DNA of 64,000 nt from Psychrobacillus psychrodurans (GCA_900114885.1 FOUN01000004.1:1-64000), one strand, 5' to 3'. Numbered from the stretch's first letter, positions 46,187 to 59,524 are shown. The notes: generated by a model from the letters alone, not told the origin. A program made the numbers and translations.

Positions 46187-46957
46187 TTATTTTTCTGGTA
46201 ATGGTAGTGGAACTTCTATTGATGGAGCTGCATCACCATCGCCACCTGTGTATATATAAGGAACCTGGCCTTGTACAATCCCCATTGCAACAGGTATACT
46301 CTGTTCAACTGTACTCATTTTACTTGCTAGAGGAACGATTATTTGTACATTTACTTTAATGTGAATATTGACTTCTACATACGCATTATTAATACCAAAT
46401 TTTGTAATCGAAGGTACTACATTCGATTGTACATTACCGATGACGTGAAAGCGTATTGGAATTTTCGGGCCTAAATTACCGATAAGGGGAATATTCGTCG
46501 CTTGCCCCATTGGCACGAAAAATACGACTCCACCTTGATCCTCCATCGTTTGTTTATCGTACTCGATGTCATCTAAGTAAGGTAGGCTTGAAAAGTCCCC
46601 CTGCTCAGCCTGCTCCAAATGGGCCTGAACTAATTGATTTGTATCAGCCAATACACGATTAATTATTTCTGTATTAAATCGTGTAGTTACCATTGTGGTA
46701 CTATCTGAAGGAACCTCTTCGATTATGTCATTTACATCGAGCGTATTGGAAATTCTTGAGTTAATCGCTTTATTGATTACCATAGATGCTATTTTATTCG
46801 TTTGAACTTCTGCATATTGTAGATAGGTAGTAGTCAACTGCTCATTAATATAATAGATGAGACCTCCAACTGATAACAAGAAAGCAGTTAAAAAAATAGC
46901 TATTTTACGCTGATTAGTAAAGAAAGCAAATCGTTTTTTTTTCTTTCTATAGAACAA
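46187..46957 (-). CDS. yunB: Sporulation protein YunB
   Basis: 256 residues from the second TTG (seven bases after AGGAGG). Basic N-terminus, one membrane helix (about 22-42), extracytoplasmic domain with INSRISNTLDVNDII and PLIGNLGPKIPIRFHVIG. In B. subtilis yunB is made in the mother cell under sigma-E and its loss impairs sporulation. Strong support for an endospore former. Confidence 0.88.
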   Translation of the reverse strand: MFYRKKKKRFAFFTNQRKIAIFLTAFLLSVGGLIYYINEQLTTTYLQYAEVQTNKIASMVINKAINSRISNTLDVNDIIEEVPSDSTTMVTTRFNTEIINRVLADTNQLVQAHLEQAEQGDFSSLPYLDDIEYDKQTMEDQGGVVFFVPMGQATNIPLIGNLGPKIPIRFHVIGNVQSNVVPSITKFGINNAYVEVNIHIKVNVQIIVPLASKMSTVEQSIPVAMGIVQGQVPYIYTGGDGDAAPSIEVPLPLPEK

Positions 46958-46999
46958 AAACAATCCTCCTAATTACTACATATGTAAGGAGGAGGACTT

Positions 47000-48373
47000 T
47001 CATGACTTATATTCATTTTTTTCTTGCTGTCCATACCATTTCACGATATCACGAATCATCTCCGGCATAAAGTATTGTTTTGGAGCAAACTTTAATGAAG
47101 GAAAAAAGTAACCGAAAGTAAACATATCTAAAGTTGCCAATGTATAGATTTTCTCGATTTCAAGAGGTATTTCATTGACTAACACTGTTCCATCTTCCAG
47201 CTCTTGAAGCTGTTCATATAGGATTGCTCCAAGATAGTTGCCTCTGAACCCTAGCCCCTTTACTTCAAGCTTTGGCCATTTTTCATTTTTTCCCGTACGA
47301 ATAACCTCGAGTAGCTCTGCTCCAGTTAATGTAATAACACACGGATTAATCGGGTGAGGCAAACATTGGTGTAAGTCCCTTGCAGTAATTGACCCTTGAT
47401 GAAGATCCTTTAAGAAGATACCCGCCGGAAACATTGCACAGTTTGCATTAGTAAAGGAAAGTAATGCTTTTCCAAAAAAATGAGATAAATCGGATTCCAT
47501 AAACCATTCCTTCTTTAATCTGGAAGGATTGTAGAAAGCAATACTAGACATTTCAGCTATTCCTTCATTTTCCCAAGCTAACTGCGTATCATTTGCGTTA
47601 GAGGGAACTGGCAGTGTTTCTGTTCGAATTAATACCGCTTTCTTAGATTGGATAACCCTTTTCACATGATCAAACTCCAACGTTACAAGTCCAACATTCA
47701 TACCAAATTTACCTGTCGCTGCTTGCAACGAATTCCCTATTACCTTACCTTCTTCAAAGGCGTGATGTGTATGTGACCCCAAAACTAAGTCTACTTGTGG
47801 AATTTCCAAAGAAATTATTTCATCCTGTGACATGCCTAAGTGAGACATACAAATAAGTACATCCACTTGTGGACGAAGTATAGTACATACCTCTTTCAGA
47901 CGTGGAATCGGATCTTGAACATGCCAACCTAACTTTTCATAATAAATGCCATAATCTGCAGTTGCCGCAACAATTCCTATTTTAATGCCTGTTGGTGTCA
48001 CATGTATTTTATATGGTAATACCCATGTAGGAATATTCCCTTCCAAATCAGTAAAATTGGATACGATCACTTCAAAATTAGCATCTATGTATAACGCTTC
48101 CAAGTCATTATGACTTAAGGTGATTCCCTCGTTGTTCCCAATCGTTACATAATCATATTGAGCGTCATTTAACAGTTGTACATTTCCCTTACCAAGAGTA
48201 CCTTCTGTAAATATATTAGACCGATCCAAATGATCCCCAATATCTAACGTTAAATAGGAAGCTTCTGAACTATGGTTTTTCCGTCTATCATTGAGAAATT
48301 GATGAATAATTGGCCAATTTTCTAGATGACTATGTAAGTCATTTGTATGGTATATATAAATCGTCTCTCTCAT
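47000..48373 (-). CDS. yunD: Bifunctional metallophosphatase/5'-nucleotidase YunD
   Basis: 457 residues. N-terminal calcineurin-like domain: YHTNDLHSHLENW, LDIGDHLDRS, TIGNNEGI, LICMSHLGMS, LVLGSHTHH. C-terminal 5'-nucleotidase domain from about 290 (ITLTGAELLEVI). No signal peptide, so cytosolic as in YunD. Precise nucleotide substrate unknown. Confidence 0.9.
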   Translation of the reverse strand: MRETIYIYHTNDLHSHLENWPIIHQFLNDRRKNHSSEASYLTLDIGDHLDRSNIFTEGTLGKGNVQLLNDAQYDYVTIGNNEGITLSHNDLEALYIDANFEVIVSNFTDLEGNIPTWVLPYKIHVTPTGIKIGIVAATADYGIYYEKLGWHVQDPIPRLKEVCTILRPQVDVLICMSHLGMSQDEIISLEIPQVDLVLGSHTHHAFEEGKVIGNSLQAATGKFGMNVGLVTLEFDHVKRVIQSKKAVLIRTETLPVPSNANDTQLAWENEGIAEMSSIAFYNPSRLKKEWFMESDLSHFFGKALLSFTNANCAMFPAGIFLKDLHQGSITARDLHQCLPHPINPCVITLTGAELLEVIRTGKNEKWPKLEVKGLGFRGNYLGAILYEQLQELEDGTVLVNEIPLEIEKIYTLATLDMFTFGYFFPSLKFAPKQYFMPEMIRDIVKWYGQQEKNEYKS

Positions 48374-48549
48374 TCTTCACCCACCTTAATCAAATAAGAA
48401 TTGGCATATTTGCGTCCAGATTTTTATTGAGCTCGCTCGATAATTTCTTTAAAAATAGTTACATCCGCCAAAGACCATTAGTTTGTGAACCATCACTGTC
48501 ACTTGTATATACTTTGCATACATCTCACTACTTATAGAGATGAATAAAG
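48374..48549. other. Intergenic spacer between yunE and yunD
   Basis: AT-rich, no credible gene or hairpin; contains the yunD upstream region (minus strand) after the yunE end. Confidence 0.3.
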
Positions 48550-49368
48550 TTAAAGTAGTCCATCTAAAATAGAACGTATACCTAATAATAGAAGTACAAT
48601 ACGTAAAGCCAAAACAAGTGTATCAGAATTCAGCTTTTTGTTTAGCTTTGCTCCTATTTTTGCTCCAATATATGCAGCAGGAATTACTGGAATAGTATAC
48701 AACCAAGGTACATTGCCTAATGATATATGCGTAACAGAGTTTACCATTGCTGATAAGAATACCATAAACATAGATGTACCAACTGCTACATGTGGGGGGA
48801 ATAGGAATAATAAAATCATTGCTGGTACGATAATAGAACCTCCGCCTATACCAAATAGACCTGATGCAAATCCAACGCCAAAAGTTAATAATAATGCAAA
48901 CCAAATTGGATATCCGTAAACATATGAATTATTTCCATCATTAAAGGTTTTCTTTTTCCCATTTTCCACAAACCATCGAACTGGCTTTAAACGATCTCGA
49001 ACTAATAACAAAGTGGATAAGATAACAAGTAAAATACCAAAATATAAGTTAAAAGAAGGTAAATCCAAGCCCTTATTCACAAACGCCCCTAATATTGTCC
49101 CAGGAATACTACCAATAAAGAAAATAAACCCACTTCTAAAGTCGACCGTTTTGTTCTTCATATAAGATAGTGTAGAGGACAATCCTGTGAATATCATCAT
49201 AATAACAGATAAGCCCACAACACTCTGAGGTGTAATATTTGGTATCAAGCCAAGAGTCGCTCCAAAAAACAGTGTAGCAGGTACTAGAATAACCCCTCCA
49301 CCAAGACCAACCAAAGCACCGACAATTCCTGAGAAAAGACCACTAACTGCAAGTATAAGCCATTCCAT
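48550..49368 (-). CDS. yunE: TauE/SafE-family sulfite/anion exporter YunE
   Basis: 272 residues with about eight helices in two repeats: GIVGALVGLGGGVILVP and GFASGLFGIGGGSIIVPAM, the family's paired motifs. Exports sulfur-containing anions or similar substrates; specificity unknown. Directly abuts yunF upstream. Confidence 0.9.
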   Translation of the reverse strand: MEWLILAVSGLFSGIVGALVGLGGGVILVPATLFFGATLGLIPNITPQSVVGLSVIMMIFTGLSSTLSYMKNKTVDFRSGFIFFIGSIPGTILGAFVNKGLDLPSFNLYFGILLVILSTLLLVRDRLKPVRWFVENGKKKTFNDGNNSYVYGYPIWFALLLTFGVGFASGLFGIGGGSIIVPAMILLFLFPPHVAVGTSMFMVFLSAMVNSVTHISLGNVPWLYTIPVIPAAYIGAKIGAKLNKKLNSDTLVLALRIVLLLLGIRSILDGLL

Positions 49369-50220
49369 TTAAAAATCTCCTTCAAATAAATCTAATTGTT
49401 TTGGAGCAAGCCCTTCAAAATCTATTCCTAGCATGTGCTGGAATGTTTTTGCATTGCTTGCCGCATGGCCACCAGAGTTATTATTAAATAAGACAATAAC
49501 CTCAGTTGCTTGTTTCTCTAAATCCTCACAAACATTTTTAATAGAAGAAAGTTCTTCATTATTATAATCATATAAGTACCTTACTTCTCTCCACTTAACG
49601 TTATTGCCTGGATTCACCCATCCATATGTATTTCTGCCATGCAGTCTTACGAGTACCTTGTTTGTTGTTGCAATAGGAACTAAAGGTATACTCCCCTCAC
49701 CAGCCTGTGGTTCATCGCAAACACTATGATGAAGATGATTCTCCCTCAAAAACTGGAGTGTGGAAGCTTTGTATTCAGGAGTATACCAGGATTGATGTCG
49801 AAACTCAACAACCACATCGAAATCCTTTAACTCTTCTCTAACTTTCCGTATATATTGTACGCTTTCCTTATTGCATTGGAACCAAGGTGGAAATTGAGCA
49901 AGTATCATCGATAATTTCCCTGCTTCTTTAAATGGCAAAATCGACTGTCGATACAATTCAAACATTTCCTCGAGCGAACTAAAAGGAAAATCTCCACGCA
50001 AATGACCAGTTATTCCCTGATAACACTTCACCACAAATTGAAAATTATCAGGTGTTTCTTTAATCCACTTTAAGCTATTTTTTATTGGTTGAATTGCGTA
50101 AAATGCCGCATCCAATTCCACAATGGGAAAGTGTGAACTATAATCTTGTAATCTTTCCTTACCAGATGACACGTACAAGTCCGGATGATCTCCCCAACCA
50201 GTTAGGCCGATTTGAATCAT
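49369..50220 (-). CDS. yunF: DUF72-family TIM-barrel protein YunF
   Basis: 283 residues: GLTGWGDHPDLY at the start, FPIVELDAAFYAIQ, FVVKCYQGITG, VVEFRHQSWY, YLYDYN, and VLFNNNSGGHAASNAKTFQ. The DUF72 family resembles xylose isomerase-like barrels and has no assigned reaction in Bacillus. Gene abuts yunE. Confidence 0.9.
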   Translation of the reverse strand: MIQIGLTGWGDHPDLYVSSGKERLQDYSSHFPIVELDAAFYAIQPIKNSLKWIKETPDNFQFVVKCYQGITGHLRGDFPFSSLEEMFELYRQSILPFKEAGKLSMILAQFPPWFQCNKESVQYIRKVREELKDFDVVVEFRHQSWYTPEYKASTLQFLRENHLHHSVCDEPQAGEGSIPLVPIATTNKVLVRLHGRNTYGWVNPGNNVKWREVRYLYDYNNEELSSIKNVCEDLEKQATEVIVLFNNNSGGHAASNAKTFQHMLGIDFEGLAPKQLDLFEGDF

Positions 50221-50441
50221 TTCATCACCTCGCTATTTATTCAATAATATCATACCATTCAGTTTACTTCAGATATATAAATACCCTTATTTTCTTATTT
50301 TAGTCGGATATTCGCTGACGAACATTGTATTTAGCCTTGAAAAGATGGATTATAAGCTTTTGTTTCGCTAAAATATACATATGATAATATGAATGACCCA
50401 TTTTGCTTATTTAATTAGAAACAAAGAGAGGAATTAATATC

Positions 50442-51518
50442 GTGAAAGTTGATGTATGTATCGTAGGTGCAGGTCCAGGGGGAGCACTTCTTGCTTATTT
50501 GTTGGCTAGAAAGAATGTTTCCGTTGTATTAATAGAGCGAACAAATCAAATTGGTAAGACGTTTCGTGGAGAGCATTTAAATGAAGAAGGCGAAGAGATT
50601 TTAAAAAAATATAATTTATTTGACGAAGTCGAGAAGCTAGGGCTTTTGAGAATGGAGAAACTTGAGTATTGGCAGAATGGTGAGTTATATAAAACAATTT
50701 TAGCAGATTCAGCTATAGGACATCTCGGCATTCATGTACCACAAGCACATTTGTTACAAGTACTAATAACAGCAGCGGAGCAATACCCAACCTTCCATTT
50801 AATGCTGAGCACGAAAGTAGATAAACTACTACAAGATGAAGAAGGAACATACACCGGCGTCAAAGCTTCACGCAATGAAGAAATAATAATCATTGAAAGT
50901 GAACTTGTTATTGGTGCAGATGGTCGTAATTCGACCGTTCGAAAACAAGCAGATCTAGCTGTAACTATCCGTAAACATGGCTTCGATTTGCTTTGGGCAA
51001 GAATTCCTGCACCAAAAAATTGGGAACCGACTATTAAAATGGCGCTGATTGAAGATAAACAAATATCATTATTTACACAAGTAAATGGATACATTCAGAT
51101 CGGTTGGAATATTGAAGAAGGCTCCTTTGTTTCTCTAAGAAAACAGCCCTTTACGCCATTTATCGAACAACTGATACTTGCGTTTCCAGAACTTGAACAA
51201 ACCGTTCGTGAAAATATCCAATCCTGGAAGGATTTCGTTGTATTAGATGTGTATAGTAGCACTAGTGAAAATTGGGGTAAAAAAGGCCTCGCATTAATCG
51301 GTGATGCAGTTCATACAATGACACCAACAGGAGCTTTTGGATTAAATAGTGCATTAAAGGATGCCGATTTTCTAGCAAATTTAATTGATAAAAATACAAT
51401 TGATCAGCTCAATTTAGCTGATTGTGCAACGACTAGAAAAAAAGAAGTGGCTAAAATTCAAGCAATCCAAATTGAAAAAGAACAATCTTTTGCTTCTCAA
51501 TTTGTTGTCATGATTTAA
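50442..51518 (+). CDS. FAD-dependent monooxygenase (PHBH-like)
   Basis: 358 residues, GTG start after AGAGAGGAA. GAGPGGALLAYLLARK (FAD Rossmann), VIGADGRNSTVRKQAD (DG motif), and ALIGDAVHTMTPTGAFGLNSALKDA (FAD pyrophosphate GD motif) define a group A flavoprotein hydroxylase. Substrate unknown, often an aromatic or quinone-like compound. It interrupts the yun-suf series on the opposite strand. Confidence 0.9.
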   Translation: MKVDVCIVGAGPGGALLAYLLARKNVSVVLIERTNQIGKTFRGEHLNEEGEEILKKYNLFDEVEKLGLLRMEKLEYWQNGELYKTILADSAIGHLGIHVPQAHLLQVLITAAEQYPTFHLMLSTKVDKLLQDEEGTYTGVKASRNEEIIIIESELVIGADGRNSTVRKQADLAVTIRKHGFDLLWARIPAPKNWEPTIKMALIEDKQISLFTQVNGYIQIGWNIEEGSFVSLRKQPFTPFIEQLILAFPELEQTVRENIQSWKDFVVLDVYSSTSENWGKKGLALIGDAVHTMTPTGAFGLNSALKDADFLANLIDKNTIDQLNLADCATTRKKEVAKIQAIQIEKEQSFASQFVVMI

Positions 51519-51530
51519 TTTTTTTTGTTA

Positions 51531-51556
51531 AACCAGTCAAATGACTGGTTTTTTTG
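51531..51556 (+). terminator. Terminator after the monooxygenase gene
   Basis: AACCAGTCA/TGACTGGTT stem followed by seven T residues. Confidence 0.85.
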
Positions 51557-51567
51557 TGTTATTCATC

Positions 51568-52332
51568 TCATTTAAACATCACTTTTCTTGTAGAAAAAAG
51601 GGTATCTTTATATGCCTGTAGGATACCATCTTTTTCTATTTGCTCTTTCATTACTTCCTTATAAGGCAGCTCCACTTCTGTTTCACCATTTAGAGGGGAA
51701 AACGAAAGCGACACAGCTTCTTTACTTTCCCAATGAGCAATGATGGGTTTATCTGTGGCAAAAAGAAATAGCTGTGGAAAGCCGTTTTGGAAAAAGGGAT
51801 GTTTGTTCTTGTTGTCTCCAGGTTCATGCAAACAAATATAAAGGGAAATGAAATCCGAAAACTTCAATAAATCTAAATGATACATCATCGTTTCCTTCAT
51901 ATCTTCGTCTTCTATTATACCCAATTCATCTGAAAGTCGATTCTGTCTTTGCTTTTCTTCTTCCCAAAATTCTTTCACTACTGATTCATCAGCATCCTGA
52001 ATGAAGGAGGAATAATGTAAACTGCATAACAGACCAGCGTAATTACTCATTTCCTCCACCTCATCCAGGCCTTTTTTATAAAAAGAAATTTTGAGATCGG
52101 TAGGATAATCAATAAAAGAGTAAGGCATTTCCTTTTTATCATTCCAAATCGGAGAAGTATCTGGCTCAATCCAACCTCTGTCATGTTCTCCAACTGCAAG
52201 TAACACTTCTTTTTTTCGATTTGGAGAAAAAAAGTAATCCTCTTTACAATTTTGAGCAATATCCTTTGAAACTTTTGCATGATCATTTTGAGCAACCATA
52301 ATATAGCTCTTTTCTCGTTCGAATATAATCAT
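51568..52332 (-). CDS. DUF3891-family protein
   Basis: 254 residues from ATG at 52332 (AAAGGAAA upstream). Begins MIIFEREKSYIMVAQNDHAKVSKDIAQ and contains LLAVGEHDRGWIEPD, HYSSFIQ, LDLLKFSDFISLYICLHEPG. The conserved HD-containing stretches suggest an HD-domain-like fold, but no reaction is known. Confidence 0.85.
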   Translation of the reverse strand: MIIFEREKSYIMVAQNDHAKVSKDIAQNCKEDYFFSPNRKKEVLLAVGEHDRGWIEPDTSPIWNDKKEMPYSFIDYPTDLKISFYKKGLDEVEEMSNYAGLLCSLHYSSFIQDADESVVKEFWEEEKQRQNRLSDELGIIEDEDMKETMMYHLDLLKFSDFISLYICLHEPGDNKNKHPFFQNGFPQLFLFATDKPIIAHWESKEAVSLSFSPLNGETEVELPYKEVMKEQIEKDGILQAYKDTLFSTRKVMFK

Positions 52333-52476
52333 TTTCAATTTTCCTTTCTGTATAGAACTATACAAGTTGTCTTATTTTTAAAGTACCACTTATAAAACTA
52401 TTTCAAACTAATTTTACTAAGTATGGACATTTTTTACCTAGTCCTATCCTATCTCAGTTAAAACAAACAAATAAAA

Positions 52477-52513
52477 AAATACAGCAAGGTGAATTGTACA
52501 CCTTGCTGTATTT
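52477..52513 (-). terminator. suf operon terminator
   Basis: AAATACAGCAAGGTG/CACCTTGCTGTATTT stem with a T-run on the minus strand, 12 bp after sufB. Confidence 0.9.
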
Positions 52514-52524
52514 ATATAAATGGA

Positions 52525-53922
52525 TTAACCGATAGAGCCTTCCATCTCGAACTTGATAAGACGGTTCATTTCTACAGCATACTCCATTGGAAGTTCTTTT
52601 GTAAATGGTTCGATGAAGCCCATTACGATCATTTCTGTTGCTTCTTCTTCGCTAAGACCACGACTCATCAAGTAGAATAATTGTTCTTCAGATACTTTAG
52701 AAACTTTCGCTTCATGCTCTAAAGAAATATTATCGTTCAAGATTTCGTTGTAAGGAATTGTATCAGAAGTAGACTGATTATCCATGATCAATGTATCACA
52801 TTCGATGTTTGCTCGAGCACCAGTAGCTTTACGTCCAAAATGAACGATACCACGGTATGTTACCTTACCGCCTTGTTTCGAAATAGATTTAGAAACAATA
52901 GTGGATGAAGTATTCGGAGCTAAGTGCATCATTTTCGCACCAGCATCTTGATGTTGACCTTTACCAGCAATAGCGATAGAAAGAGTCATACCACGAGCGC
53001 CTTCACCTTTTAGGATAACTGCTGGATATTTCATCGTTAATTTTGATCCGATATTTCCATCAATCCATTCCATCGTTGCATTTGCATCACAAACTGCACG
53101 TTTAGTAACTAAGTTATAAACGTTGTTTGCCCAGTTTTGGATTGTTGTATAACGGCAATAAGCATCTTTTTTAATGATAATTTCAACAACCGCACTATGA
53201 AGTGAGTTTGTTGTGTAAACAGGAGCAGTACATCCTTCAACATAATGTACAGAAGCGCCTTCGTCTACAATAATTAACGTACGTTCGAATTGACCCATAT
53301 TTTCAGAGTTAATTCGGAAGTATGCTTGTAGTGGTGTTTCCACTTTAACACCTGGTGGTACATAGATAAATGATCCACCCGACCATACTGCTGAGTTAAG
53401 TGCAGAAAACTTGTTGTCTGATGAAGGAATTACTGTACCCCAATGCTTTTTGAAAATATCTTCATTTTCACGAAGTGCAGAATCAGTATCTTTAAATACA
53501 ATCCCTAAATCTTGAAGCTCTTGCTTCATATTGTGGTATACAACTTCTGATTCATACTGTGCAGAAACACCTGCAAGATATTTTTGTTCCGCTTCTGGAA
53601 TACCTAATTTATCAAATGTAGCTTTGATTTCATCTGGCACTTCATCCCATGAAGTTTCTGTTTGTTCTGAAGGCTTAACATAATAAGTAATTTCATCAAA
53701 GTTTAATGACCCTAAATCTCCACCCCATTGAGGCATAGGTTTTGAGTAAAAAATTTCTAAAGCTTTTAAGCGATAATCTAGCATCCATTGTGGTTCTGAT
53801 TTCATACGTGATATTTCTTCCACGATTTCTTTCGTTAATCCACGTTTAGAACGGAAAATGGATACGTCTTTATCGTGGAAACCATATTTATAATCACCAA
53901 TTTCAGGCATTTTTTTAGCCAT
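52525..53922 (-). CDS. sufB: Fe-S cluster assembly protein SufB
   Basis: 465 residues, ATG after GGAGG. A SufB/D fold with [21 protein letters not shown] and [22 protein letters not shown]. Forms the SufBC2D scaffold in the cytosol. Last gene of the five-gene leftward operon sufCDSUB, the gene order typical of Bacillales. Confidence 0.97.
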   Translation of the reverse strand: MAKKMPEIGDYKYGFHDKDVSIFRSKRGLTKEIVEEISRMKSEPQWMLDYRLKALEIFYSKPMPQWGGDLGSLNFDEITYYVKPSEQTETSWDEVPDEIKATFDKLGIPEAEQKYLAGVSAQYESEVVYHNMKQELQDLGIVFKDTDSALRENEDIFKKHWGTVIPSSDNKFSALNSAVWSGGSFIYVPPGVKVETPLQAYFRINSENMGQFERTLIIVDEGASVHYVEGCTAPVYTTNSLHSAVVEIIIKKDAYCRYTTIQNWANNVYNLVTKRAVCDANATMEWIDGNIGSKLTMKYPAVILKGEGARGMTLSIAIAGKGQHQDAGAKMMHLAPNTSSTIVSKSISKQGGKVTYRGIVHFGRKATGARANIECDTLIMDNQSTSDTIPYNEILNDNISLEHEAKVSKVSEEQLFYLMSRGLSEEEATEMIVMGFIEPFTKELPMEYAVEMNRLIKFEMEGSIG

Positions 53923-53943
53923 CGTATTTCCTCCGTTCGTCTG

Positions 53944-56907
<2,964 letters not shown>

Positions 56908-56925
56908 GCTGATTCGTCCCCTTTC

Positions 56926-57705
56926 TTATGCTTCTTGTCCAACTGTTTCGTCTTCAATTCCTAACTCTTCTTTTACCCATTCGTATCCTTCTGCTTCTAA
57001 TCTTTGAGCAAGTTCAGGACCACCGGATTTAACTACACGTCCTTGCATCATTACATGTACATGGTCTGGCGTGATGTAGTTAAGAAGACGTTGATAGTGA
57101 GTGATTACTAAGCTTCCGAATCCTTCTCCACGCATTTCGTTGATACCTTTAGAAACAACTTTTAATGCATCAATATCAAGACCAGAGTCAATTTCATCTA
57201 AAATAGCAAATTTAGGTTGCAACATCATTAATTGAAGAATCTCATTACGTTTTTTCTCCCCGCCTGAGAATCCTTCATTTAAATAACGTTGTGCCATATC
57301 TAAATCCATTTCTAAAAATTCCATTTTGCTATCAAGCTCGCGAATGAATTTCATTAAAGAGATTTCATCGCCTTCTTCGCGACGTGAATTAATCGCTGAA
57401 CGTAGGAAATCAGCATTTGTAACTCCAGTAATTTCACTTGGATATTGCATCGCCAGGAATAGACCAGCTTGAGCACGTTCGTCTACTTCCATTGCTAAAA
57501 CATCTTCTCCGTCCAATTCAATTGAACCAGATGTAACTTCATATTTTGGATGACCCATAATAGCAGAAGCTAAAGTAGATTTACCTGTACCATTAGGACC
57601 CATTACTGCGTGAATTTCGTTCGTATTAATTGTTAAATTAACACCTTTTAAAATCTCTTTACCGTCTATTTCAACGTGTAAATCTTTAATAACTAAAGTC
57701 GACAT
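56926..57705 (-). CDS. sufC: Fe-S assembly ATPase SufC
   Basis: 259 residues. ABC-ATPase: Walker [11 protein letters not shown], signature GFSGGEKKR, Walker [17 protein letters not shown]-loop VITHY. Soluble ATPase of the SufBCD complex, first gene of the operon; preceded by GGAGG. Confidence 0.97.
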   Translation of the reverse strand: MSTLVIKDLHVEIDGKEILKGVNLTINTNEIHAVMGPNGTGKSTLASAIMGHPKYEVTSGSIELDGEDVLAMEVDERAQAGLFLAMQYPSEITGVTNADFLRSAINSRREEGDEISLMKFIRELDSKMEFLEMDLDMAQRYLNEGFSGGEKKRNEILQLMMLQPKFAILDEIDSGLDIDALKVVSKGINEMRGEGFGSLVITHYQRLLNYITPDHVHVMMQGRVVKSGGPELAQRLEAEGYEWVKEELGIEDETVGQEA

Positions 57706-57750
57706 TTAATAACCTCCATTAAGTAAATATGAATGTATAACCATTCTAAT

Positions 57751-57765
57751 TTATTATCATTCTAA
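57751..57765 (-). promoter_or_regulatory. Fur/PerR-box-like palindrome at the suf promoter
   Basis: Minus strand TTAGAATGATAATAA matches 12 of 14 fixed positions of the 7-1-7 box TTATAATNATTATAA. It directly adjoins the -10 element. AT-rich context makes chance matches possible. Confidence 0.35.
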
Positions 57766-57793
57766 TCTTAACCCAAACTGAAGTACCTTGCAA
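57765..57793 (-). promoter_or_regulatory. Putative sigma-A promoter of sufCDSUB
   Basis: TTGCAA (57793-57788), 17-bp spacer, TAAGAT (57770-57765), 60 bp before sufC. Confidence 0.55.
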
Positions 57794-57954
57794 ATCTTTT
57801 GGAGCATATTCTATTTAATATTGTAGAATATACAGATTTCCTGTTTTCTCTTGACTTTACAACGAAATTATTAGGTAAATAGTAATCTTTCTTTATTTTC
57901 ATTAAGAATAGTCTAAATGAGAATCGATTTCACTATGAAGCTAGTGAAAACAAA

Positions 57955-57987
57955 AAGAATCCACGAAGAAATTCTCCGTGGACTCTT
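57955..57987 (-). terminator. Terminator of the small gene at 57993
   Basis: GTCCACGGAGAATT with TTCTTCGTGGAT on the minus strand, then TCTTTTTGTTTTC. Confidence 0.75.
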
Positions 57988-57992
57988 GTATA

Positions 57993-58184
57993 TTATCCCC
58001 TAAATGCTTGGGCATCAAGTTTAGCCGCTAATTGCATACATTTTTCATGATCCTCTTGCCGTTTGTTTTCAACTTGCAATCTTAGTTCTTGACTTTGTCT
58101 CAATTCATCATATCCAAAACCATGTACTCCTCTAAATGCGTGGTCCATCTGTTCTGTATAAGGTAAGTCTTCCGAACTGATAAT
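57993..58184 (-). CDS. Small hypothetical protein with apparent ATT start
   Basis: 63 codons open from ATT at 58184 to TAA; reads SSEDLPYTEQMDHAFRGV then a charged helix (YDELRQSQELRLQVENKRQEDHEKCMQLAAKL). The frame has no ATG, GTG or TTG before an internal ATG at codon 12, and an in-frame TGA lies two codons before the ATT. GAGAGGG sits seven bases before the ATT, at normal spacing, and a terminator follows the stop, both arguing for a real gene. Alternatives: start at the internal ATG without a visible site, or a damaged start. No family recognised. Confidence 0.5.
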   Translation of the reverse strand: MISSEDLPYTEQMDHAFRGVHGFGYDELRQSQELRLQVENKRQEDHEKCMQLAAKLDAQAFRG

Positions 58185-58261
58185 GAATCATCCCTCTCTG
58201 TTTTTAAGTTCATCATTTATATACCCAACTATTTGGGTCTTAAACATATTTCTTTAATAAC

Positions 58262-59419
58262 TTATGCAGTTTTTGAAAATTTGTCTACGATAATCGCAAG
58301 TGCTCCATCACCAGTTACATTTGTCGCCGTTCCAAAGCTGTCCTGTGCAATGTATAGTGCAATCATCAATCCAATCATTGCCCCGTTGAATCCAAGCATT
58401 GTTTCCAATAATCCCAGTGCCGCCATAACTGCTCCACCTGGAACTCCAGGAGCTGCAATCATCGTTACACCAAGCATAAATATAAAAGGTGCAAATGAAG
58501 ATAGCATAATATCCTGTCCATTTATAAGCAATACACCGATTGAACAAGAGACAAGTGTAATCGTGCTACCTGACAAGTGGATTGTTGCAAATAGAGGAAT
58601 CGTAAAGTTTGTCACTTTAGCTGAAGCACCAGTTTGTTGTGCCTGCTTTAGAGTCACCGGAATTGTTGCAGCTGATGACTGTGTACCTAAAGCTGTAAAA
58701 TAAGCTGGGGACATTGTTTTTAAGAGTTTCAAAGGGTTTTTCCCAGTTACCGTACCAGCTGCTGTATATTGTAATAAAAGCATGACAAGATGCAGCGCAA
58801 TAATCATGACAAACACGACTCCAAAAACCGATAAAACCTTAGCCACTTGTCCACCGTACGCCATATTCATAAAGATTCCAAAAATATGTATCGGTAATAA
58901 TGGGATAATTACATAAGAGATTACCTTCTCAATAATCTCGCTAAACTCTTCAAATGCATTTTGTAACATGTTTCCTTTTAGTTTGGAAATCCCAATCCCC
59001 ATAATGAATGAGAAAACTAATGCTGTCATTATATCCATCATCGGAGGTATCGGCATTTCAAATAAGCCCCCAATTAAAAATTCTTCCGGATTCTCTAACT
59101 TAACACTCTCTTTACCACCTATAAGCTTAGGCAGTAAATTTGATGCGACAAAAAATGCTATCAAGCCTGCTACAATGGTAGATAAATAGGCAATTCCCGT
59201 AGAAATACCAAGTAATCTACCAGAACCCTTTCCAAGCTTAGCTATCCCTGGAACAATAAACCCAATAATAATGAAAGGAACAATAAACCCTAAAAAGGCA
59301 CTAAAAATACTATTAAAAGTAGCCATTATCTCTACCACTATTTTAGGGACAACTAGTCCCAATAAAACACCAAATACTATCGCTATCACTATTCGCGGCA
59401 ATAACCCAAACCTCTTCAT
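58262..59419 (-). CDS. Dicarboxylate/amino acid:cation (Na+ or H+) symporter, DAACS family
   Basis: 385 residues with about eight helices and two re-entrant loops. GLT-type features: TLKQAQQTGASAKVTNFTIPL, STITLVSCSIGVL and the C-terminal GGAVMAALG and IAQDSFGTATNVTGDGALAIIVDKF, which hold the Na+/substrate sites. Imports C4-dicarboxylates, glutamate or serine-like substrates; not resolved. ATG after GAGGAGG. Not part of the syntenic yun-suf-met backbone, so probably an insertion. Confidence 0.9.
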   Translation of the reverse strand: MKRFGLLPRIVIAIVFGVLLGLVVPKIVVEIMATFNSIFSAFLGFIVPFIIIGFIVPGIAKLGKGSGRLLGISTGIAYLSTIVAGLIAFFVASNLLPKLIGGKESVKLENPEEFLIGGLFEMPIPPMMDIMTALVFSFIMGIGISKLKGNMLQNAFEEFSEIIEKVISYVIIPLLPIHIFGIFMNMAYGGQVAKVLSVFGVVFVMIIALHLVMLLLQYTAAGTVTGKNPLKLLKTMSPAYFTALGTQSSAATIPVTLKQAQQTGASAKVTNFTIPLFATIHLSGSTITLVSCSIGVLLINGQDIMLSSFAPFIFMLGVTMIAAPGVPGGAVMAALGLLETMLGFNGAMIGLMIALYIAQDSFGTATNVTGDGALAIIVDKFSKTA

Positions 59420-59524
59420 AAGATGTCCTCCTCATATGCACAAATGTATTATTAATAACATTTATACACTTTAGCACAGTCACTTATTAAAGTGAATAGG
59501 ATTAGTAGTATACATAATATTCTA

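Noticed and set aside
58233-58703. 156-residue frame opposite the dicarboxylate symporter
   Set aside because: Antisense shadow; the opposite strand has a full membrane-transporter sequence.
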